From Colocasia esculenta (lineage: Eukaryota > Streptophyta > Magnoliopsida > Alismatales > Araceae): a stretch of DNA of 64,000 bases. This document shows positions 55,992 to 64,000 of the stretch, in pieces. The DNA lies in contig CM024753.1 of assembly GCA_014218235.1 (NCBI GenBank), positions 181,078,348-181,142,347 of the forward strand, given 5' to 3'. Position 1 is the stretch's first letter. Each line of letters starts with the position of its first letter. The notes below the pieces were generated by a model. That model had not been told where the DNA came from and ran no database searches. It was given only the letters and a program-made list of their open reading frames with translations. Made by a program: the position numbers and the translations under genes.

Positions 55992-58255
55992 TGTAACGTC
56001 GTGTGCCTTTCGGATCCTTATGGATCATGTGTGTAATGGTTGTGAAGGCCGTTGTGAGGCCAGTGTGGTTTGGACGTGTGGTGTGTACAAGTGTGGTGCA
56101 GGTTGGGTCCTGAAATAAAATAGGACCTGCTGCAGTTGAGTAGGAGTTGGAGGCCAGGTATGGTCGTTGACTTGTTGGCGTCCATATGTGTTGGCATTTA
56201 CTGTATGAACTTGGCGACAAGGGATATGGACGTTTATGGTGGCGGTTTCCCTAAACGGCATGAGGGTTGACGCCAACCTGTGCGACCTGCAGAATATAGT
56301 CTACCCGAGAGTAGCTCCCTCACTCCATTCTCCCTCTCCCTTGCCCTGTTTTCATGCCTCTTGCTTCCCCACTACTTCCAAGAGCTGTATAAGGATAATT
56401 GGAGGAATGTGGAACGCGAGACGGTGACGAATTGGCCAAGGAAACGCCGGACCGTGGTGCAATTTTCGTAGGAGCTCGCGGAGGGTTCGGTGTGGATTGA
56501 GAGAATCTAGGAGGTTTAAGTGCGTATTAAGGTAGGGAATGATCCCTTTAGTTCCTATAGGTTGTGATAATGCAATTGGAAAGCATGAATTTGCATGATA
56601 ATTGTGTTTTTGGGTAATGGTATCCATGCGGGGTACACGAGTGGTTTGAGCAATTTAATAATGGAATATGTTGTTTCGAGTTGATTAGGATTCATGCATG
56701 TTAGAGGAAGTATTTCCTCATGTTTTCTCTATAGTTTCGGGACCAAGAATGCCTGTAGGATCGGTTTAGGGTTTCTGCAGGAACTGGAGTCGAGGAGCTT
56801 GGCGTCAATATCGATTGACGCCAGGTTCTTCAGCTGGAAACTTAACGGCTAGGTATCTTGCCGTTTACATCCCATTGACGGCAGTCGATGTTGCCGCCAG
56901 TATGCTTTTGGTTTAAATATTGATATATTGAATATTTATTGATATCGAGCGGTGCAACGATAATTGTGGTGCACCAAGTGCTCGTGGTTTCTGAGACTAG
57001 CGTACTGGGTACGCAGTTAGTCAGTTCTTTACGTGTTTATGTGGTGTTCACGCGTGGTGAACTATCAGTGCACGAGGTTTGTGCGAAACTTCACGTGGTT
57101 TCTGTGACGTGCACGTGGTTTTGTGTACATGGCAAGTAGTACGACGCCTACCGTGGTTACCTCTCCAGTTGGGTGCCCCAGGTTCTCTGTGAGCCAGGCT
57201 GTTAGCTCAGGGCTTTGTCCCGGTACTTGTGCTGTACCGTCGAGGTCTGTGTCGTCTGATCTAGACACCCTCACTCTTGTGTTTGAGTTGTACGTCCGGC
57301 TGAGGGAAAGACGACAGTGGAACAGTGACTGCCGTACTTGTCTTTTAGCCACTTGTAGCGTGCTCGTAGTTGGGGGTACGGACACCAGTAGTCGACACTG
57401 GTCCCCAGCTAGTCCTTTTCCAGTGCCTCACTCTAGAGGGCCCGGGTCAGGGTCTCCAGAGGTGTCAGGCATGGGCCTGTGACCGTGTGGTCCGCAGGTG
57501 GTGGTGTTTAGTTGATCTCCACAGTTGCTTGACCTTTTCACGTGGAGCGGCAGCTGGACCTTTCGTCCGTGGCTGCGAGACTGAGAGGTAGACCTGTGTT
57601 AGCTTGTCCGAGTCAGTCTCTGGTGTCGCGAACCAGTTCATGTGACTCGTGTTTGGCTGTCTCTACTTTAGCTTGTACACCTGTACTGATTTGTCATTTA
57701 ATTATTACAATTGTTTTTCATAGTCAGCAGACGGTGAGTACTTTTATAGCTTTCATATCCTGCTTAGTTGTTCTATAAATTATGGGTACTGTTTACTGCT
57801 TTCGTACCTGTGTTTGGTTTTGCTCGGTGTTGGGGGAGTTCTCTACTGAGCCAGTGACTAGCGAGGCTCACCCCTACCCCCACAGGTGAGAGTGAGGAGG
57901 ACGTTTCTCGACCGTCGTCCAGTTCGGAGCCGCGTCGTAGCGGTGTAGGGTCGGTACCTCCAGCTGTGTAGTAGCAACTCCAGCAGTGTAGTTTCAATAG
58001 TGCAGTGTAGTCTAGCTAGTTGGTTACTCTTCAGTTGTACCTCGGGGTATGCCCCAGGCTCTTGTACTTTCTTTCAGTTTTGTGAAAATATGGCTATGTA
58101 AACTTGTGAAATATATATATAAAATGGTGTGTTCCTTTATGTTTACACGGACTGTGGTTTGGTATCCCTAGCGAGGCTTCGGCCCGTTCGCGGGAGGCAG
58201 ACTCGGATCAAGTACGTTATCGGTTTAACGGGCTTGCCCGAGGCGTTCTGCCACA
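55992..58255 (+). repeat. Gypsy 3' LTR
   Basis: Partner of 48852-51114 with the same TG...CA ends, followed by the target duplication CAGAA at 58256-58260 and then resumed SIRE LTR sequence (TAAGCATGAGAATAGAAG). Confidence 0.95.
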
Positions 58256-58404
58256 CAGAATAAGCATGAGAATAGAAGATATCGTTTGCATGTACTGCAG
58301 TGATACGTTTAGTCATAATAAATGCATGGCTGTTAGAAAGATATGCGAGAAGACTTTGACTTTTCAACGTATTAAAAAATTAGCTCAAAAATCAAGTCGT
58401 TAAG

Positions 58405-59100
58405 GACAATGTGAGTAAATCGTTGTTTACTGTATCGAATTGTTATAGCGACCAAGTCGTTATGTAACTTAGTGAATCGTTACAGTGACAAAGTCGTTAT
58501 GTAACTTATCGAATCGTTACAGAGATCAAATCGTTATGACGGTATAGGCAAATCGTTGTGAACCAAATCGTTACGAGCAAATCGTTGTTCTTCACTTAAG
58601 AAATCGATATATAAACAAATCGTTACGATCACTTAACGAATCGTTATGAGAGCAAATCGTTGCGATCGAATCGTAGTGAGGGCAAATCGTTGCGATCACT
58701 TAACGAATCGTTATGAGATCAAATCGTTGCGATCGAATCATTGTGAGGGAAAATCGTTGCGATCACTTAACGAATTGTTGTGAGGGTAAATCGTTGCGAT
58801 CACTTAACGAATCGTTGTGAGAAACAAATTGTTATGATCACTTAAGGAATCGTTACGAAAGTAAGTCGTTGCAGTCACTTAACGAATCGTTGAGAGAACA
58901 AATCGATGTGAACAAATTGTTATGAGAGAATCGGTATGATTACTTAACAAATCATTCTAAGATCGACTTCATTGAATCCAAAACGTTGTTTCAGTCTTTG
59001 AGAAATCATTATGAATCCGAAATCGATAAGGCACTTACGAAATCGTTATGGGTAAATCGTTACAACTCTACTGAAATCGTTGTAGCATAATGAAAGTCGA
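58405..59100. repeat. ATCGTT-rich tandem array in SIRE 5' LTR
   Basis: Counterpart of 17690-18560 with the same 37-bp core unit (GATCACTTAACGAATCGTTG...) but about four fewer units. Confidence 0.88.
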
Positions 59101-59496
59101 TGTGGACTTAGATAGATTTCATGCTTTGAAACAAAATTGCTACAGTAGGAATAATGCTTACCATTTGGCTTGATTTTCCTTATTTTATTTCCTGTGCTCA
59201 GGACTTATAAAAAATTCGTTAGAATAGTTTTGTTAATCACCAAAATAGATAAGTAATTTGTATAAATTACATGGGGACAATTGGATCATCATGTACTCTA
59301 TCTCTCTCTCTTAAACACATCATAGGACTCTATAGGATAGGAAAGACTACCATTATGTGAAGAGACCCTTGGAGGCTCTGCTCACCAAGTCTCATCGCCC
59401 CAAAGCCAGAGGAGAAATCATTCTCAACATTGTACATTTTTTCTCTCATATCCTCTAGAATCATCAGGGATATTACGTCTTCTACAGCCTGAAAAG

Positions 59497-59920
59497 GGGC
59501 TGATATGCTCGCGAGATCTTCATCAAAGTTGTTCTACTCTTCTTTAGCTTCGTCCTCGAAGTAGAATCACCTCAATTGGTAATCTGTGTCCAAAATTATA
59601 GCATATTATTCTTCACATTCTCTCTCATATCATGATCTACATATATATGATTATCATACATTCCACATCTCAAACGAGGGCATATCTCTTCGAGGCTTCT
59701 TCATAAAAGTTGTTCCCCACAACTTCCTTTACGAGCTCCAATTAGAATCACATCACATGAAGGTCTGTGCTTAAAGATACAATGGATTATTCTTGACCTT
59801 CTCTCTTATATCGCGATCCAAACTAGTAGTGAGTGCGGCATCTCTACAGTATGAACGAGGGTGATCCAGTCTTTGGACTCTTCATGAAAGTTGTTCATGA
59901 TATGACCAATGTATTTCATT
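59497..59920. repeat. Diverged 181-bp tandem repeat, two full units and a partial third
   Basis: Units begin at about 59497, 59678 and 59859, spaced 181 bp. Shared landmarks are CTTCATCAAAGTTGTTC / CTTCATAAAAGTTGTTC / CTTCATGAAAGTTGTTC, TAGAATCAC, and TTATTCTT.AC.TTCTCTC. No coding region. Confidence 0.75.
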
Positions 59921-60094
59921 AGATCAACACAAAGAATTCGAAACAGAAACAAAATCGTAACGTCTTAAAATTTATAATAAAATATTAATATGACACTAAG
60001 AAATTAAAAGAGATAGTAAATTATATGTAAAACACGATCACTTATATACAACATAATTATCTTTAATTTTAGAATGTTTTCATATTATTAATAT

Positions 60095-61380
60095 AATTCT
60101 GGTACTATCTTTGATTGTGTGCACTTCAACGGGACAACATTCGGTTCCAAAAGTGAAGTCAAACCTGAAGACATCATAATTACTAGAAAAATATATTGAT
60201 TCTAAAAATATAAAATATCAAAAATTATTGATGCATAAATGTTGAGATTAAGTCGACCTAATGATTTTTGGGACAATTTTTACTTAACAAAAAAATAATT
60301 TAAAAATTAAACTATAATTCTATAATTTCTATCGTCTCTTAATTAGCTTATGTTTGAAATTTCTTCTCAATTAGACACAATTTAGACCCCTTAAGTGCAC
60401 ACAGAATTTGTCGCGATACGGCGAACTCTCTGTACACTTCAACAGGACCACATTTAGTTCCGAAAATAAAGTCAAATCTGAAATCATCATAATTATTAGA
60501 AAATTATACTGATTCTAAAAATATAAGTATCAGGAATTATTGATGCATAGATGTTGAGATTAAGTAGACTTAATAATTTTTGAGATAATTTTTACTTGAT
60601 GAAAAAATAATTTAAAAAATCAAACTAAAATTACTATAATTTGTATCATCTTTTAATTAGCTTATGTTAGAAATTTCATCTCAATTAGACATCATTTAGA
60701 CTTATTAGATGCACCGGATATGAGAGGGGAAGAAAAACAAATAGGTTCAACGGATCGGACTGTACCGGTCTGCCGCGGCACCGTGCCTAGGCTCTTGAGA
60801 GCTCAAGAACGGCTCGGTTCGCACGTACCGTGGCGGTTTGTCATGATATGACAAAGTCTGAATTCTGGTACTATCTTTGATTGTGCGTTCTTCGACGGGA
60901 CGACATTCGGTCTGAAAATAAAGTCAAATCTGAAGTCATCATAATTGCTAGAAAAATATACTGATTTTAAAAATATAAATATCAAGAATTATTGATGTAT
61001 AGATGTTGAGATTAAGTCGACCTAATAATTTTTGAGATAATTTTTACTTGACGAAAAATTAATTTAAAAAACTAAACTAAAATTACTATAATTTTTATCA
61101 TCTCTTAATTAGCTTATGTTTGAAGTTTTATCTCAATTAGACACTACTTCGACCTCTTAAGTATACCTGATGTGAGAGTGGAAGGAAAAAAAAATAGATA
61201 CACACGGTCTGTTGCGGACCGGTCCAGATCGGACCGAACCGGACCGCGTCGTGCCACCACGGCACACCTGGATCGCCCACATGGGAGACCCGACCGTGTC
61301 TGGGCTCTCCGGAGCCTAGGCACGGGCCAGTTCGCACGTACCGCGGCAGTTTGCTACGGTACGGCGAACCCTGAACTTCC
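60095..61380. repeat. Three diverged copies of a 290-bp segment with GC-rich spacers
   Basis: Copies at about 60095-60390, 60430-60710 and 60862-61155 share CATCATAATTACTAGAAAA, TTATTGATGCATA.ATGTTGAG and CTCTTAATTAGCTTATGTT. The second and third are followed by GC-rich spacers with CGGACTGTACCGGTC, CGCACGTACCG and CCTAGGC motifs (60740-60850, 61190-61370). Copy 1 has only a short spacer remnant. The class of repeat is unknown. Confidence 0.75.
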
Positions 61381-62021
61381 TCTGATCCTTAACTATGGAA
61401 ATTTGTTACTTTATTTGACAAATTATAAAACTTTATTTGATACTTCTATGATGACAATGAAATGGTTAAGAAGTCACGATCTAAAATCTTGCCAAACGTT
61501 ATCTAATAAGAAAAGGGGTCGATGGGAATACGTGCGAGATTATACGCAGGAGCTTTATCTCACTCTTCAACAATAGGTCATGATTTGTTGAAAAATATCA
61601 AAAAAAATGACACAAAATAACATATTTTTAGTTTAATGTGCCAACAAAATTATTGGATTATAAAATTCGTTGAGCTATGTATGTGACATCCTTCTAGTCT
61701 ATTATGATTTTCAATTTAAATCCACCATACACTGAAATTAAGATTATAAAAGGATTTGGAGAAGAAAAATCTACCTAAACTGAACTTGGTTCAATAGATA
61801 ACAACTTATTAATTACTCATGTGATAAGTACAGCCATGAGAAGTGCAAATGAGCTCTGCATTGTCAGCCATGTGCCAAGGGCCCCGTAACATCTCCAAAT
61901 ATTTAAGTAAATATGAAATAGATAAAAATAAAATTTAAAAATATGAAAGTAAGAATGAAATGTTAATAAAATAATATTAACTACATAATCGACTTTTTAA
62001 ATATTTATGAAGGGAATAAAA
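61381..62021. other. AT-rich intergenic DNA
   Basis: No recognisable gene or repeat end; long A/T-rich runs with scattered short ORFs. Confidence 0.5.
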
Positions 62022-63275
62022 TGTTTGTGTACAAATAAATTCTAGCAGGTCTAACACGCAGCGGAAAAAATGAACGGAACACACAATCACACAGGACACC
62101 AAGACTTACGTGGAAAATCCCACCAATGTGATGGGAAAAAATCACGGGGCAAGCCGGAGCAACAAATTCACTAAAAAAATACAATGAGCGTACAACTCTC
62201 GGAGTCTCTTGCCCAAGACCCGAGTAACAACCACAAGAGAATAATAGGGATATAAGGATAACATCACCGTGCACAATATCCGGACTCTCTCCACGTTTTA
62301 ACCACTGTCTGAATGATGAACAACTAGGGGTGTCAATTGGACAGGGCCGGCCCGGAAGCCCGGCTCGATTTTAACCGGGTTTGGGCCGAAAAAATGAGCC
62401 TGTTAAATTTTTTAGACCCAGCTCGGAAAAAAATAGGGCCGAACTTGGGCTTTGTGAGGCCCGGCCCGGTCGATCCGCCGGCCCGAAAAATATAAATATA
62501 ATTTATATTAAATATAAATTTTATATTTAGAAAAAGAATTATATGTATTTTTTCTACAATAAATCTACTCAAAAATATAATCTTTTACGAGTTAAATGTT
62601 AATATAGATATAAGTAAAATATATATTATTTTTTATAGATATATTATAGTAGATATATTAAAATTATATATTATATAAATAAAAATAATACTTTTCTTAT
62701 TTTTTCGGGCCGGCCGGGCCACCCATACCGGGCCTACCCCTGGGCCTGGGCCGGGCCCGGACCGACTTTTAAAAAATCGGGCCTGGACCGGGCCTAGCAA
62801 GGCCCGGTTCAGGCCCGGCCCATTGACACCCCTATGAACAACCTTCTACGTTGCCCTATCTTCTTCCTTATCTCTATCTCTTGCTCCTGCCAGACGTCCC
62901 TCCGGCGCAGTCGCACGCACAACCTGCTTCGCCTCTGATTGCACAGCCCCTTTTCTTCTTTTCTCCCGCGCTGCTGCTACGCTGCACACACCACGGCAAG
63001 ACTGAGAAGAAGAGAAAAGCAAGAAAAACTCATATGTTGCTGTAGCCGCAACACGCCATACGCAACAACATGTTTTCCTTTTTTTTTTTCCTTCCGTTTT
63101 TCTGCTACAGAATACCCACAGCTGCCAACACCTAGTGCCCTTGCGTTTTCCTATTTTTGGTTCTTTTTTGCCGTAAGATCTCCACCGTCCATATGAGAAG
63201 GGGTTAAAAATAACTCTCGTGGCTGCTGATTTTTAAGGTCTACATGGGCTGAATAAATGGGCTATGAGCCCAACA
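62022..63275 (-). repeat. Ty1/copia 3' LTR (contains a hAT MITE)
   Basis: On the minus strand the LTR begins TGTTGGGCTCATAGCCC at 63275, directly after a polypurine tract GAAGGGGGAGGT (63287-63276), and ends ...TTGTACACAAACA at about 62022. Without the 510-bp MITE and its duplication it is about 740 bp. The start is firm; the 3' end is inferred from TG...CA and may be off by some bases because the other LTR is outside the window. Confidence 0.75.
62325..62834. mobile_element. hAT MITE (510 bp) with perfect 8-bp TSD
   Basis: The termini TAGGGGTGTCAATTGGAC and GGCCCATTGACACCCCTA are flanked by identical TGAACAAC at 62317-62324 and 62835-62842. The subterminal regions are rich in GGCCCGG; the core is AT-rich. 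It belongs to the same terminal family as 13940-14397. Confidence 0.94.
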
Positions 63276-63317
63276 ACCTCCCCCTTCAGCCCATAAGGAA
63301 GAAGGTTCCATGACTCG

Positions 63318-64000
63318 TCAATGTGAAGTCATGCCGACCAACTGTCGGCACATCTCTTTCCTTTCCTTTGGTAAGATCTTCGTCAACAGAGGACCCCGGT
63401 TGGGTCGATCGGTTAGAATTCTTGCTTAAAAGCAAGAGGTCCCGAGTTCGATTCCTAGTGGGGGGGGGCTTATCTGATTTACATGCAATTCTCGATGTGT
63501 GTAGATCCGGGGTTTTTCTGGTCAAGTGGGGTAAGGGAAATACAGGTACACAGAAAGTAGGAGCTGCCAAGTCTTAACCTTGGTGTTCACAAACACAAAT
63601 CCCTGAGCCCACAAAGCCACACGGGGCGGGATTTTCTCATTACAAAAAAAAAAAAAATCTTCATCAACATGTCTGCCCCATTACCATCTGTGTGAATTTT
63701 CTAAAGTTGCAACTGCTTCTCTTCAAACACATTTCTAATCCAGTGGTACCTGACATCTATATGCTTTGACTTGGAATGAAAAGTCGGGTTTTTGCATAAA
63801 TGGATGGCACTCTGACTGTCACAATACACTACATAGTGTTCCTGTTTCAGCCCCAATTCTTGTAAGAATTATTTCATCCACAACATCTCTTTGCAAACCT
63901 CTGTATGCCTCTGTGGTAGAGAGTGCAATACACCTTTGCAATTTGGATTGCCATGACACAGCTTCCCCTGCAAAAGTAAGAACAAAACCTGATGTGGACT
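63318..64000 (-). pseudogene. Ty1/copia pol C-terminus (RNase H), partial, SINE-interrupted
   Basis: From the right edge the minus strand reads copia RNase H in mixed frames: STSGFVLTFAGEAVSWQSKL, CIALSTTEA, then QELGLKQEH, SQSAIHLCKNPTFHSKSKHI and DVRYHWIRNVFEEKQLQL, HTDGNGADMLMK. After the SINE it resumes ILPKERKEMCRQLVG and stops at 63318. Breaks: frameshifts near 63890-63900, a stop (CTTTAG) near 63700, and the SINE. The stop lies about 30 bp before the polypurine tract. Most of the element lies beyond the window. Confidence 0.88.
63389..63656 (+). mobile_element. tRNA-derived SINE with poly-A tail
   Basis: The 5' part has tRNA-like polymerase III boxes: GGTTGGGTCGATCGG (A-box region) and GGTCCCGAGTTCGATTCC (B box). 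The 3' end is a run of about 14 A. Target duplication ATCTTCGTCAACA (63376-63388) and ATCTTCATCAACA (63657-63669) matches 12 of 13. It splits the RNase H frame of the minus-strand copia element. The tRNA-like part is not a functional tRNA gene (no paired acceptor stem seen). Confidence 0.92.

Larger units (their letters stand above)
48852..58255 (+). mobile_element. Ty3/gypsy chromovirus-like retrotransposon, full length, 9.4 kb
   Basis: LTRs are 48852-51114 and 55992-58255 (2263 and 2264 bp, TGTAACGTCG...CCACA). The primer-binding site TGGTATCAGAGC lies at 51117-51128 and matches initiator Met-tRNA. The target duplication is CATAA (48847-48851) and CAGAA (58256-58260), one mismatch; the empty site in the sister SIRE LTR (about 17568) reads CAGAA. 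A TATA box (TATATATATAAAA, 50971-50983) lies about 130 bp before the LTR end. The coding order gag-protease-RT-RNase H-integrase and the C-terminal chromodomain-like tail fit the Tekay/Del group of chromoviruses. Confidence 0.95.
15793..59291 (-). mobile_element. SIRE-type Ty1/copia retrotransposon host, 43.5-kb nested complex
   Basis: On the minus strand the order is 5' LTR (47911-59291, interrupted), gag-protease-integrase (47604-45237 and duplicate 33442-30250), a third ORF (26518-19155, interrupted), the polypurine tract (18800-18787) and the 3' LTR (18786-15793). The outermost bases form TG...CA ends (TGATGATCC and GGGCAACA on the minus strand). The 5-bp duplication TGTAC sits at both outer edges, 15788-15792 and 59292-59296, which marks this as one insertion. 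A large third ORF after pol and the GGGGGAG polypurine tract are typical of the SIRE/Maximus lineage. Reverse transcriptase and RNase H, the PBS and the gag N-terminus are missing through later rearrangements. Confidence 0.88.
47911..59291 (-). repeat. SIRE 5' LTR (right), interrupted by a gypsy element
   Basis: 47911-48851 and 58256-59291 align with 15873-18786 of the left LTR. It lacks the 80 bp that should adjoin the PBS, removed by the junction with the CACTA stump. It has four 43-bp minisatellite units (48120-48290), no Cassandra insertion, and a shorter ATCGTT array (58405-59100). The outer end ...GGATCATCA is followed by the TGTAC target duplication. Confidence 0.88.

Noticed and set aside
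48852..58255. Gypsy element as part of the SIRE sequence
   Set aside because: Its own LTRs, PBS and target duplication, and the empty site in the sister SIRE LTR, show it is a later insertion.
63400..63475. Possible tRNA gene
   Set aside because: A and B boxes are present, but no acceptor stem pairing or proper anticodon arm can be drawn, and the segment is the head of a SINE with poly-A tail and target duplication.

Overview
The window is a stretch of flowering-plant nuclear chromosome. The evidence is a spliced five-exon gene for a telomere-repeat-factor-like Myb protein (10341-13574, minus), a fragment of a plant BAHD acyltransferase gene, and plant-specific mobile elements: SIRE-type copia, chromovirus-type gypsy, CACTA/Spm, hAT and hAT MITEs, a Cassandra TRIM and a tRNA-derived SINE. 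The very GC-rich first exon and AT-rich remainder fit a monocot-like GC gradient, but the species cannot be named from sequence alone. There are no bacterial-type operons, CRISPR arrays or intact tRNA/rRNA genes.

Layout. 1-4213: decayed hAT transposase gene (minus) with a 716-bp inserted element in its N-terminal region. 4214-9990: intergenic DNA holding palindromes, a copia reverse-transcriptase fragment, a BAHD fragment and two MITEs. 10341-13574: the telomere-repeat-factor-like gene, apparently intact, with a foldback MITE about 160 bp upstream of its start. 13940-14397: a hAT MITE, then AT-rich DNA without recognisable genes.

15793-59291 is one 43.5-kb nest. The host is a minus-strand SIRE-type copia retrotransposon whose outer ends are both flanked by the same 5-bp target duplication TGTAC (15788-15792 and 59292-59296). 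Inside it sit: a Cassandra TRIM carrying 5S-rRNA-like sequence in the left (3') LTR; a 3.9-kb gypsy solo LTR splitting the SIRE third ORF; the 5' part of another gypsy element (LTR, PBS, start of gag); an 11.8-kb CACTA transposon inserted in gag; a tandem duplication of [SIRE integrase-gag + CACTA]; and a 9.4-kb gypsy element inside the right (5') LTR. Target duplications and the empty sites kept in sister copies allow most events to be put in order.

59297-64000: degenerate tandem repeats, then the 3' LTR and pol end of a further minus-strand copia element that runs off the right edge, carrying a hAT MITE in its LTR and a SINE in its RNase H region.

How the parts relate: apart from the telomere-factor-like gene, nearly all coding capacity belongs to transposons, and almost all of it is broken by stops, frameshifts or insertions. 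The most notable structures are inside the CACTA element (a tandem array of 39-bp mini-exons, a higher-order satellite in an intron, a 270-bp inverted repeat upstream of the transposase), in the SIRE LTR (two variable tandem arrays), and in the gypsy LTR pair (a block of about 930 bp that looks homogenised by gene conversion).
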